Assembly: GCA_964503335.1 (NCBI GenBank)
Contig: CAZCZZ010000029.1
Coordinates: forward strand, 1-46,213
Direction of reading: 5' to 3'
Source of the DNA: CAZCZZ01 sp964503335
GTDB lineage: Bacteria; Verrucomicrobiota; Kiritimatiellia; CAIVKH01
Length of the DNA stretch: 46,213 nt
Shown here: positions 24,199 through 32,663 of the stretch, piece after piece
How the letters are laid out: the number at the start of each line of letters is the position of its first letter
Position numbering within the stretch: the stretch's first letter is position 1
Notes under the pieces: generated by a model
What the model was told of the DNA's origin: nothing
Databases searched by the model: none
The model's input: the letters and a program-made list of their open reading frames with translations, nothing else
Position numbers and translations under genes: made by a program

Positions 24199-26155
24199 AG
24201 AGGCGGGCACAGTCCGCGTTTCGACAGCGGAAGCCATTCGCGATTACAACAAGCGATGCGCCCGTGTCAGCCGCAACCGCCGCCCACATGCTGGCATGGC
24301 CTGCCACCGCAAGGCACAGGAATGCCCCTTTCAAGCTCAAAGCAATGACGATGTTTTGGAAGATAATTCGGCGCGCCTGCCTGCCGATACGTATGGCAGT
24401 CGAAAGCTTCTGCAAATCATCTCCCATCAGTGCGACATCCGCCGCCTCGATCGCTGCATCCGAACCCGCAGCACCCATCGCGACGCCGACCGATGCGAGC
24501 GCTAACGCTGGAGCATCATTTACCCCGTCGCCGACCATGGCGACTGCGCCCGGGTTTCCGCGGATGAGCGCCTCGATTTGAGAAACCTTCTCCTCGGGTA
24601 GGAGTTCGGCATGCACTTCATCGATTCCGAGTGATCGCGCAACGGCATCTGCAGTCGAACGATTATCACCTGTCAGCATGACAATGCGGTGAACGCCCGC
24701 AAGGCGGAGACTGCGTATAGCATCCGGCGCGTGCTCGCGGATGGAATCACCAACGGCCATTGCGCCTAAAACAGCACCCTCACATGTGCCATGTGGCGCA
24801 TGCCCAACAATGACAGCAGTCTGAGTACGCCTCTCCACATCCTCGACTTGACGCTCAACCCCCGGGGTGCAGAGATTGAATTCCTCAACCAGGCGGTGAT
24901 TGCCGATAAAGTATTGGTGGCCATTGATTACCCCAACGGCACCCCGTCCGGGCTTGGCCTCGAATCCTTCGACTTGAGTGAGTGAGATAGCCTCTACCTC
25001 ACCGAACGTGCGGATGGCCCGGGCGATGGGATGTTCTGAGCGCTGTTCCAGCGAACACGCAACGTTCAATACATTCTCTCGCGATGATTCACCAAACGGC
25101 AGCACGTCGATGACACTTGGCTTCCCCTCGGTTAGCGTTCCCGTCTTGTCCAAAGCAACGACGCCAATGCGAGCCAAGGCCTCCAGTGCTACTCCACCCT
25201 TGATGAGAACACCAGTCCGGGCCGCAGCGGCCAGCGCCGAAACCACCGCGATCGGAGTGGATATGACGAGCGCGCAGGGACAAGCGATAACAAGCAGCAC
25301 CAATGCGCGATAAACCCAGATTCCCCAGTCTCCGCCGAAGGTGAGAGGCGGCAGAATGGCGATCAGAAGAGCGAAAGCCATCACAAAGGGCGTATAGTAG
25401 AATGCAAATCGATCCACGAAACGCTGAACATCGGCTTTGCGGTCCTGCGCGGATTCAACAAGGTGGATCAAGCGTGCGAGCGTAGTTTCGGAGGCGCCCT
25501 TTGCGACGAGCACTTCCAAGGCGCCTTCGCCGTTGATCGTCCCGGCGAAGACCTGATTTCCCTTGCTCTTCTTGACGGGGATGGACTCGCCGGTGATCGG
25601 CGCCTGATTCACGTAGGAGTTTCCTTCATCCACAATACCGTCCAAGGAGATTCGATCTCCTGGGCGTATGAGGATGCGATCGCCGACGCGAACATCGGCG
25701 GCAGGCACTTCTCGTGAACCGCCGGGCGTCACGACGAGCGCCGTCTCGGGCACGAGTTTCAGAAGACCCGTTATGGCTCGGCGCGCTCTGATCGCGCTGA
25801 AGGACTCCAGAAGTTCCGAGAGCGAGAAGAGGAACACCACCGTCGCCGCCTCATCCCATGCGCCGATGAACAAGGCACCGGCCACGGCTACGGCCATCAA
25901 AAGATTCATGTCGGGCGAAAGGCGGCGTATGGCACTCCACGCATGAGGAAGTACCAATACGCCGCCAGACACCACAGAACCACCAAGCAGCACCTTCGCG
26001 AGAAGCTCGGGCATGTCCAGGAAGTTGGCGCCAATGCCAAGACACGCAAGAGTTCCCGAAGTCGCGACGGCGATAACGCGAGATCGCTTCAGCGATGAGT
26101 GATCGTGGCCGCTCTCATCGCTACACGCGCAGGAAGCTCCCGCAGATTCGCTCAT
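24191..26155 (-). CDS. Heavy-metal P-type ATPase (Zn/Cd/Pb type)
   Basis: 654 aa P1B-ATPase. Order: short Cys/His N-terminus (SCACSDESGHDHS) in place of a full HMA domain, membrane spans, actuator motif APITGESIP near 195, metal-site CPC (VIACPCALVIS) near 290, phosphorylation motif LDKTGTLTEG near 335, SEHP (QRSEHPIARAI) near 375, and GDGVNDAPALA near 555. The end (MWAAVAADTGASLVVIANG) matches the ZntA/CadA group, which exports Zn2+, Cd2+ and Pb2+. It is the last gene of the efflux operon and would move cytosolic metal to the periplasm for the RND pump. Confidence 0.9.
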   Translation of the reverse strand: MSESAGASCACSDESGHDHSSLKRSRVIAVATSGTLACLGIGANFLDMPELLAKVLLGGSVVSGGVLVLPHAWSAIRRLSPDMNLLMAVAVAGALFIGAWDEAATVVFLFSLSELLESFSAIRARRAITGLLKLVPETALVVTPGGSREVPAADVRVGDRILIRPGDRISLDGIVDEGNSYVNQAPITGESIPVKKSKGNQVFAGTINGEGALEVLVAKGASETTLARLIHLVESAQDRKADVQRFVDRFAFYYTPFVMAFALLIAILPPLTFGGDWGIWVYRALVLLVIACPCALVISTPIAVVSALAAAARTGVLIKGGVALEALARIGVVALDKTGTLTEGKPSVIDVLPFGESSRENVLNVACSLEQRSEHPIARAIRTFGEVEAISLTQVEGFEAKPGRGAVGVINGHQYFIGNHRLVEEFNLCTPGVERQVEDVERRTQTAVIVGHAPHGTCEGAVLGAMAVGDSIREHAPDAIRSLRLAGVHRIVMLTGDNRSTADAVARSLGIDEVHAELLPEEKVSQIEALIRGNPGAVAMVGDGVNDAPALALASVGVAMGAAGSDAAIEAADVALMGDDLQKLSTAIRIGRQARRIIFQNIVIALSLKGAFLCLAVAGHASMWAAVAADTGASLVVIANGFRCRNADCARLSE

Positions 26156-26171
26156 GACTTACGGCGCTTCG

Positions 26172-26621
26172 TCAATGTCCGTGTCCGTGCTCGTCTTCCC
26201 CGCTGTGTTCGCAGGTGCAGGCATATTCCGCCCTATTACATTCACCACAGACCTCCGCGTGGTAAACAATGCGGAAATTCTGATTCTTTGCGTCTGGAGC
26301 AGACTTCAGCTGCACGACGATCGTGTATCCGTCGCCCTCTGGCAGGGCTTCTGCCGACGTCAGAACAACCCCGTCCTTCTGAAGGTCTAATTTGACCTTT
26401 CCCGAAGGCGCCTCGGCGATGACCACGGCAGTTTGTTCAGCGGGAGTCACCGGCTTAAGTTCCGCGTCAAAGAAGCGGATCTCCACGCGGTGCTCGGCAT
26501 TGATGTAGAACTCAGCGCGAGGCGGCTCGTTGTCCAGCAACTTCCCACCGCTTGGACCAGCCACAACACCCGCCTGCGCAAACGCCGCGGTCAATAGGAC
26601 GCCAGCAATCCACAGTCTCAT
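26172..26621 (-). CDS. Secreted metal-binding protein with Cys/His-rich tail
   Basis: 149 aa. Residues 1-18 are a signal peptide (LWIAGVLLTAAFAQA). The middle is a beta-rich domain of a type often found beside RND metal pumps (GPSGGKLLDNEPPRAEFYIN). The last ~30 residues are rich in ligands: HAEVCGECNRAEYACTC, then EHSGEDEHGHGH. It probably binds Zn/Co/Cd in the periplasm and may hand metal to the pump. The ATG overlaps the RND stop (ATGA), so it is translationally coupled. Confidence 0.75.
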   Translation of the reverse strand: MRLWIAGVLLTAAFAQAGVVAGPSGGKLLDNEPPRAEFYINAEHRVEIRFFDAELKPVTPAEQTAVVIAEAPSGKVKLDLQKDGVVLTSAEALPEGDGYTIVVQLKSAPDAKNQNFRIVYHAEVCGECNRAEYACTCEHSGEDEHGHGH

Positions 26622-29600
26622 ATTTCATACCCTTTCTCTTCGTTGTTTCGTTTCTCAACCCATGCATAAAGCGTCGGCAGCAGGATCAAGGTCAGGAACG
26701 TAGAGGTAACAATTCCGCCAATGACAACTGTGGCCAACGGTCGCTGAACCTCGGCACCTGCGCCATGTGCAAGAGCCATCGGAACAAATCCGAAACTGGC
26801 GACAAGGGCAGTCATCAGGACCGGACGCAGTCGCGTTAGCGATCCCTCCATGACAGCATCGAATACCTTTTGGCCTTGCTCTCGGAGTTGATTGAAGTAC
26901 GTGATCATGACTACCCCGTTCAATACAGCCACGCCGCTCAAGGCTATGAAGCCAATACCGGCCGAGATGCTGAAAGGCATGTCGCGGATCCAGAGCGCCA
27001 GTATTCCTCCCGTCGCCGCAAGGGGAATTCCCGTGTACACCACCAGAGCCTGATGGATGCTTCCGAAAGCCATAAAGATCAGAATGAAGATCACAAGGAG
27101 GGCCGCCGGGACAATGACCCCGAGTCGGGCTCGTGCTTCCTGCAGATTCTTGAATTGGCCGCCGAATTCAATAGTGTAGCCTGTCGGCAACTCGATTTCC
27201 TCTGCAACCTTGCGCTGGGCCTCGATCACAAAACTTTCCACGTCACGTCCCCGGAGATTGACCATTACCGCAGCGCGGCGCTGCGCAAACTCACGCGAGA
27301 TAGCGCTTACGCGTTCTTCTACGCGGAACTCTGCGACCTGTCCTAGCTGAAGCAAGCCGCCGTCCTCCGTGCGGAGCGGCAAGCTCTTCATGACCTCTAC
27401 CTGGCTGCGCAGGTTTTCGGTCATCCGAACCACAATCGGAAACCGCCGATTTCCTTCGATCAGCAATCCCACATCCTCACCTGCCAATGCATGAGCAATA
27501 ACACTGTTTATTTCTTCCGCATGAAGATTGTACTTCGTCATTGCTTCACGATTGAGTGTGATTTCCAGCATCGGCGCTTTGCCCAACGCATCAAACTCAA
27601 CGTCCGCAGCTCCCGGAATGGCCTCCAACACCTCTCGCACCTCACCTGCAATTCTTTCGAGCGTGGGGTAGTCCTCGCCGAACACCTTGACGGCAATGTC
27701 AGCGCGCGTGCCCTCAAGGATCTCGTTGAAGCGCATCTCAATCGGCTGCGAAAACAGGTACGCTTGACCAGGCACCTGAACATTGAGTTCCTCACTCATC
27801 AGGTCGGCCAGAACATCTTTCGTGATCGTCTTCCCGTCCACCTTTCGCCACTTCTCCTGCGGCGAGAAGAATATGTAACAATCCGCCACATTCACCCCCA
27901 TCGGATCCGTCGCAATCTCCGCCGTTCCGATTCGGGAGAACGTGAAACTTACCTCCGGAAACTTCTCGATGAGGACTTTCTCGGCACGTTCCTGCATGGC
28001 GAGAGAGGCGTCGAGTCCGATGCTCGTCGTACGGATCATATGGGTCGCAAATGATCCCTCATCGAGCTGCGGCACAAACTCCGCACCAAGTTTCTGGAAG
28101 ATGGTCAGCGACCAAGCGAAGAGCGCAATCGCAGCGACGACGACAATCCAGCGCAGTTTGTAGGCAAACCGCAGTGTCGGCGCATAGCCGCGCTTGAGCA
28201 GAGCGATGATCCAGTTGTCCTTTTCGCTGATGTTTCCGCCAAGGAATAGCGAGCAAAGGACCGGCATCAGCGTGAGCGACAGAATCATCGCCCCCACCAA
28301 GGCCATCATTACCGTCAATGCCATCGGCTTGAACATCTTGCCCTCAATGCCGGTGAGCGCAAGTATCGGGAGATAGACGATGGTGATAATAAGTACGCCG
28401 AAGAACGTCGGCGTACCTACTTCTTTGCATGCCGACAAAACCGTTTCGTGGCGCTCTTCCTTGCTGAGAATCCTTCCCAATTGATGTTGGCGGAGACCAA
28501 GACGCCGGATCGCATTCTCCACCATGACCACGGCGCCATCAATGATGAGACCGAAGTCCACCGCGCCAAGGCTCATCAAATTTCCTGATACGCGCCCCTG
28601 AACCATGCCCGTGATCGCAAACAGGAACGACAACGGGATGGCGAGCGAAACGATGAGCGCGGCGCGAATATTCCCGAGGAGAAACAGCAACACAACGATG
28701 ACGAGTATCGCACCCTCGGTCAGGTTTTTCTCGACTGTGGCAATCGTTCGGTCAACGAGGTCCGTGCGGTCATACCCTGTCGTAATGTGCACGCCAGGAG
28801 GCAGACGGGTTCCTATCTCCTTGAGCTTTGCGTCTACCCGCTTCGCCACAATGCGGCTGTTCTCACCAGCCAACATGATGGCCGAACCCAGCACGCACTC
28901 ATCGCCACTCCATGTGGACGTGCCAGTTCTCACACTGGAACCTATACCCACATCGGCCACATCGCTGACTTTTAGGGGCACCGTGCCAGAGCGGAACTTG
29001 ACGGGCAGCGATGCGATCTCATCTACAGACTTCACGCGGCCAGCGGCGCGAATAACGATCTGTTCGCCACCCATCTGGACTGCGCCGCCACCGGCATTGT
29101 TGACGTTCTCCGCCACAATGTCTGCAAGCTCTGAAAATGTAATTCCTGTGCTTAGCATCTTCTCGGGATCCGGCATGACGACTATCTGCTTCTCGTATCC
29201 ACCCGAAGTGTTCACTTCCGCGATGCCGGGAACCGATCGCAGGTGAGGCTTGATCAGAAAATCCTGAATCTGGCTCAATTCCATCAGCTCTTCATACCGC
29301 GTCGGCGGCTTGTTGGTCGCGTCGGGGGCATAGTCCACGACGTAGTAGTAGATTTCGCCGAGACCAGTCGAAATTGGGGCAAGCTTTGGTGAAAGTCCGT
29401 CGGGCAACTCGTCGACGGCATTCTGCAATCGCTCGCTGACCAACTGGCGCGCGCGATAAATATCGGTCCCGTCCTCGAATACGAGATTCACCTGAGAGAG
29501 GCCGAATTTCGAGAGTGATCGCAACTCCACCATCCCGGGAACGCCAGCCATTTCAATCTCCAGCGGGAAGGTTACGAGTTTCTCGATCTCCTCAGGCACC

Positions 29601-29767
29601 AATGCAGGCACCTCCGTGTTGACCTGCACCTGGACATTGGTGATGTCGGGCACAGCGTCGATGGGCAACCTGAAGGCAGACCAAACGCCAGCCGCCAAAA
29701 GACCCACGGCAGCCAACATGATAAATGGTCGCTGCTTCATAGAAAAATCTAGGACATTGTTGATCAT
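26618..29767 (-). CDS. czcA: CzcA-type heavy-metal RND efflux pump
   Basis: 1049 aa, standard size for the inner-membrane HME-RND proton/metal antiporter: two repeats of six membrane spans with two large periplasmic loops. Seen: EEIEKLVTFPLEIEMAGVPG, DIYRARQLVSERLQ, and the transmembrane-4 motif DFGLIIDGAVVMVEN, whose two Asp and Glu are the CzcA-group signature (Co/Zn/Cd) rather than the Cu/Ag CusA pattern. It should pair with the adaptor and outer-membrane channel encoded just upstream. AAGGA precedes ATG 29767; 12 bp separate it from the adaptor. Confidence 0.93.
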   Translation of the reverse strand: MINNVLDFSMKQRPFIMLAAVGLLAAGVWSAFRLPIDAVPDITNVQVQVNTEVPALVPEEIEKLVTFPLEIEMAGVPGMVELRSLSKFGLSQVNLVFEDGTDIYRARQLVSERLQNAVDELPDGLSPKLAPISTGLGEIYYYVVDYAPDATNKPPTRYEELMELSQIQDFLIKPHLRSVPGIAEVNTSGGYEKQIVVMPDPEKMLSTGITFSELADIVAENVNNAGGGAVQMGGEQIVIRAAGRVKSVDEIASLPVKFRSGTVPLKVSDVADVGIGSSVRTGTSTWSGDECVLGSAIMLAGENSRIVAKRVDAKLKEIGTRLPPGVHITTGYDRTDLVDRTIATVEKNLTEGAILVIVVLLFLLGNIRAALIVSLAIPLSFLFAITGMVQGRVSGNLMSLGAVDFGLIIDGAVVMVENAIRRLGLRQHQLGRILSKEERHETVLSACKEVGTPTFFGVLIITIVYLPILALTGIEGKMFKPMALTVMMALVGAMILSLTLMPVLCSLFLGGNISEKDNWIIALLKRGYAPTLRFAYKLRWIVVVAAIALFAWSLTIFQKLGAEFVPQLDEGSFATHMIRTTSIGLDASLAMQERAEKVLIEKFPEVSFTFSRIGTAEIATDPMGVNVADCYIFFSPQEKWRKVDGKTITKDVLADLMSEELNVQVPGQAYLFSQPIEMRFNEILEGTRADIAVKVFGEDYPTLERIAGEVREVLEAIPGAADVEFDALGKAPMLEITLNREAMTKYNLHAEEINSVIAHALAGEDVGLLIEGNRRFPIVVRMTENLRSQVEVMKSLPLRTEDGGLLQLGQVAEFRVEERVSAISREFAQRRAAVMVNLRGRDVESFVIEAQRKVAEEIELPTGYTIEFGGQFKNLQEARARLGVIVPAALLVIFILIFMAFGSIHQALVVYTGIPLAATGGILALWIRDMPFSISAGIGFIALSGVAVLNGVVMITYFNQLREQGQKVFDAVMEGSLTRLRPVLMTALVASFGFVPMALAHGAGAEVQRPLATVVIGGIVTSTFLTLILLPTLYAWVEKRNNEEKGYEI

Positions 29768-29779
29768 TTGAAATTCCTT

Positions 29780-30487
29780 TTAGTGGCTATGCCCGCCGCC
29801 CTTTGTCGCGCGGAGCTCGATCAGATAGAGTGTTTCGACAGAGCGAGCGGCAATTTGGTCGCCGCTGTAAAGACCGTCCAAGACTTCTACGTAATCACCC
29901 TGCCGGGCACCGGTCTTCACCGCAGTGCGCAGGAAGGAGCCCCCATTGAGCACGTATACGAATTCGCCGAATGCCGTTTGCAGGACCGAGGACCAGGGTA
30001 TGACTGTTGTCTCCCTTGACTCATCCTCCACAAAGGATATGCGGGCGAAATCCCCGAGTCGCCACACCCGCTCCGGATCACTGATCTGGATCAACGCTTC
30101 CGCGCGACCACTATTCTCCAGCATTGTCCGGTCCACACGGAGCACCGACCCCGTCGTAGCGGCCTGACCCTGAATCAGAAGGGTTGCCCCTGGCGATAGA
30201 CGCTCTGCTGCAGATTGATCCACGAGTGCGCTCGCGTAAGCAAACCCGGATGTTTCACCCAAATTCTGCGACCACTCGCTTGCCTCTCGATACACTTGTG
30301 CCGCGAAGAAGATGTCCCGGGCGACCTGACGATCCTCGACGTCGACAACTTCAATATCGATGGCTTTCCTCGTCTCGTCGCTCAACGACACCCCGTTCCC
30401 CTCTTTGAAGGACGCGCCTTCTCGCTTTTCTGCCGCCTGCACCGCGACAGTGAACATGAAGAGCATGGCGAAAAAGAATTTGATCAC
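29780..30487 (-). CDS. Short RND efflux adaptor (membrane fusion protein)
   Basis: 235 aa, against roughly 350-500 for normal CzcB/CusB adaptors. Seen: signal peptide (IKFFFAMLFMFTVAVQA), an N-terminal strand region, a beta-barrel part (RAEALIQISDPERVWRLGDF) and a membrane-proximal part (TVIPWSSVLQTAFGEFVYVL, then GLYSGDQIAARSV), ending in GGGHSH. The paired lipoyl halves and the alpha-helical hairpin that reach TolC are not visible. The GTG start overlaps the previous stop (GTGA). Either the hairpin is dispensable here or another protein supplies it. Confidence 0.78.
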   Translation of the reverse strand: MIKFFFAMLFMFTVAVQAAEKREGASFKEGNGVSLSDETRKAIDIEVVDVEDRQVARDIFFAAQVYREASEWSQNLGETSGFAYASALVDQSAAERLSPGATLLIQGQAATTGSVLRVDRTMLENSGRAEALIQISDPERVWRLGDFARISFVEDESRETTVIPWSSVLQTAFGEFVYVLNGGSFLRTAVKTGARQGDYVEVLDGLYSGDQIAARSVETLYLIELRATKGGGHSH

Positions 30488-31722
30488 AGCGAATCCTCCG
30501 CATTGTCACCCGCAAGCCACTGCAGTTCGGTTGTGCTCCGCCAGGCTTCAAGCAAGGCGTTGTGTCGCAGTTGCTGCACCGTGAGAAACTCGCGTTGCAT
30601 ATCGAGGAAGAGTTGTACGGAAATTGCACCAAGCCTGTACTGACGGTCGGCTAGGTCTGCTGCTTCGTGTTGGCTCTCGACCAAGGCGGATGGAATCGCA
30701 TCGAGCTGCTCCATAGACAGTTCGTACCGGCGCAGGAGTCGCGCGAGTTCGCCGCGAGCAGTTAGCATGTCGGCCTTCAGTTCTTCGTCGGCGCGCTCGC
30801 TACGCGATCTCGCGGCAGCGATCGCCCCTTCGTTGCGATTCCTCCATGTCAAAGGAACAGAAATGACTGCACCCAAGACGGTCTCCGCATCGCCCGCGTC
30901 TTCCCGCGCCAGATATGGACCAACGCTGTAATCGGGCTTTGCCGCCAGTGTGGCCGCAGTGATTTCATGAATACTCTTTTCCCGTTGAGCCAACCGGATC
31001 TGGAAGGCTGGGCTCTTTTCGAGAAGAGCCTCGATCTGCTTTGAGTCAAACCGCATTTTCGGAGCTTCAAGCGCCTCGCGGATGACAAGCGGATCGTCTG
31101 CATCAAGTCCGAGGAGCAGGTTCAACTCCGCTCGCGCCATATCGCGCTGGGCGGTAAACTCGCGCGCGGCTTTCTGGAATTCTACGAGACTTCCTTCGAT
31201 TACGCGAAGCTCCAACAAGATCACCGGGCCTGCGGCCGGTCGCTTCTTGAGCAGATCGATCATTGCGCGACTTCTTTCGGCAATCTCTCGGGCGACTTCA
31301 GCGTCAGCGGCGGTAATCAGGTATTCGTAGCCCTTGGTGCGAACCTGCCGCTCGACATCGCGTTTAAATTGCTCCAACGCGAGTTCCGCAATCTGAACAT
31401 CTCCCTGCGCAACTGCAATACGCGCTTCGCGTTTGCCTTTCCTCTCGACAGGGAAGGCAAGCCCAACCCCTACCTCATAACCAGAATCCGTGTCGGTGTC
31501 TTTTAAGCCAGCGCTTACATCAAGAGTCGGGTTTGGTTGATAGGACGCCTGCTGCCGATCGGCGCGGGTTGCTTGAACTTCACGGCGCATCGCGGACAGA
31601 CCGGGATGCTGATCAAGCGCTCTCGACACCGCTTCATCCATCGACATACCTGCGGATTCTGCGTGCGCCGGAATAGAGCCGGACACCAACAAAATGACCA
31701 TCATTAGAAAACGAAATGACAC
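30484..31722 (-). CDS. czcC: TolC-family outer-membrane channel (CzcC-like)
   Basis: 412 aa. Signal peptide (MMVILLVSGSIPAHA), then two repeats of long alpha-helical hairpin with beta segments, the outer-membrane-efflux pattern (AVSRALDQHPGLSAMRREVQ near 30; NPTLDVSAGL; RREGAIAAARSRSERAD-type second helix near 285). Size matches CzcC. Start is GTG 31722 behind GGAGG. It should form the exit duct for the CzcA-type pump. Confidence 0.88.
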   Translation of the reverse strand: MSFRFLMMVILLVSGSIPAHAESAGMSMDEAVSRALDQHPGLSAMRREVQATRADRQQASYQPNPTLDVSAGLKDTDTDSGYEVGVGLAFPVERKGKREARIAVAQGDVQIAELALEQFKRDVERQVRTKGYEYLITAADAEVAREIAERSRAMIDLLKKRPAAGPVILLELRVIEGSLVEFQKAAREFTAQRDMARAELNLLLGLDADDPLVIREALEAPKMRFDSKQIEALLEKSPAFQIRLAQREKSIHEITAATLAAKPDYSVGPYLAREDAGDAETVLGAVISVPLTWRNRNEGAIAAARSRSERADEELKADMLTARGELARLLRRYELSMEQLDAIPSALVESQHEAADLADRQYRLGAISVQLFLDMQREFLTVQQLRHNALLEAWRSTTELQWLAGDNAEDSL

Positions 31723-31797
31723 AAAGCCTCCGACTTCTTACGAAACTGTTAATCAAACCGAGATCGATCCTGCTCTCACCCGAACGGGCGACGGGGA

Positions 31798-32091
31798 TCA
31801 AACTCGCGGAGGCTGAAAAGGAGAGGAACCGGAGAGCACGCCCGTATCGACGTCATCCCCTGTTACGTGCGCGATGACTCGTGAATCTCGCGCAATCAAA
31901 GAAGCCGACGCCTGTGAGAGCGCCGGAGAATGTGTGGTACAACAACTTGTGGCATTTGCCGCTGCGCAAGGACCATGGTCCTTGTCGTCATCATGGCAAT
32001 GGTCCGACACGGGAACCGCGTAAATGAAGGCAAGAATGACGAGAAGCACTGTCACACCACGGCGGAGCAGGCTGTTAGTCATATCGAACAT
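31798..32091 (-). CDS. Small His/Cys-rich exported protein, first gene of efflux operon
   Basis: 97 aa. One N-terminal hydrophobic segment (GVTVLLVILAFIYAVPV, residues ~12-28), then a ligand cluster SDHCHDDDKDHGPC followed by SCCTTHS, and a polar C-terminus. It is probably a periplasmic or membrane-anchored metal-binding protein. The family is not recognised, though the layout recalls small Cys/His proteins next to metal operons. The ATG lies only 8 bases past the -10 of a strong promoter, so translation is probably leaderless. 75 bp separate it from the TolC-like gene. Confidence 0.65.
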   Translation of the reverse strand: MFDMTNSLLRRGVTVLLVILAFIYAVPVSDHCHDDDKDHGPCAAANATSCCTTHSPALSQASASLIARDSRVIAHVTGDDVDTGVLSGSSPFQPPRV

Positions 32092-32099
32092 GGTGTAGC

Positions 32100-32128
32100 T
32101 ATATACGCGGCGATGCTAGTGATGTCAA
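32100..32128 (-). promoter_or_regulatory. Promoter of the metal-efflux operon
   Basis: On the minus strand a perfect -35 TTGACA (32123-32128), exact 17-bp spacer and TATATA (-10, 32100-32105). The start codon at 32091 begins 9 bases after the -10, so the transcript should start at or within two bases of the ATG. The 17-bp spacing argues against a MerR-type activator, which usually works on 19-20 bp spacers. A repressor or a constitutive start is more likely. Confidence 0.6.
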
Positions 32129-32244
32129 TGTCCGAAGCCCGGCTACGGGCGCTTGATCATGGGATAAAGATGGAGCACTTGCCGGCTCTTGCCGGCTGAA
32201 GTCGTCACGGTGAAATGGAGCACGGAGCTATGCGACGTGTCGGG

Positions 32245-32277
32245 AACGGGGTCAGGCCGTCTCCAGGGGCAGACGGC
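32245..32277. repeat. REP-like fragment with hairpin
   Basis: AACGGGGTCAGGCCGTCTCC (32245-32264) matches the right-hand palindrome at 15899-15923 in its last 15 bases except one, but lacks about five bases of the stem. GCCGTCT (32256-32262) pairs with AGACGGC (32271-32277) across an 8-base loop, so a different hairpin forms. It lies just past the 3' end of the winged-helix regulator gene and could terminate it. Confidence 0.5.
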
Positions 32278-32288
32278 GCAGGTGTCCC

Positions 32289-32663
32289 TCAGGCCTCTGC
32301 GCGACGCGTTGATCCCAACCAGCCGGCGCGGCGTTCGGTGGGGACGCGTTTGCGGGTGCTTTTCAGGACTTCGTCCAACGCGATGAGGTATTCGTTGAAG
32401 CGGTCGAGGCCCTTCTGCGTGATGTGGATGGTGGTCCGGGGTTTCAGGTCGACGAAGGCTTTGGTCAGGCGAATGACGCCCTCATCTTGCAGCGCGGTGA
32501 GGTGCCGGTTCATGTTTCCATCGGTCAGCCCACAGATCTTCTTCACCTGGGAGTAACTCAGTTGTTCGTCCGTGCCGCAAAGCGCCGACAGGATCGCCAG
32601 ACGATTCGGTTCATGGAATACGCGTTCCAATGCGTCGAAAGGTGCTTTTTCTGTCTTGTTCAT
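32289..32663 (-). CDS. Winged-helix transcriptional regulator
   Basis: 124 aa. A winged helix-turn-helix of the ArsR/MarR-like transcriptional regulator group: FHEPNRLAILSALC, recognition helix region LTDGNMNRHLTALQDEGVI, wing RTTIHITQKGL. No metal-binding Cys pair of classical ArsR is visible, so the signal is unlikely to be direct metal binding. Its ATG overlaps the stop of the upstream membrane-protein gene (ATGA), indicating a two-gene unit. It could act on its own operon; a link to the neighbouring efflux operon is not shown. Confidence 0.8.
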   Translation of the reverse strand: MNKTEKAPFDALERVFHEPNRLAILSALCGTDEQLSYSQVKKICGLTDGNMNRHLTALQDEGVIRLTKAFVDLKPRTTIHITQKGLDRFNEYLIALDEVLKSTRKRVPTERRAGWLGSTRRAEA

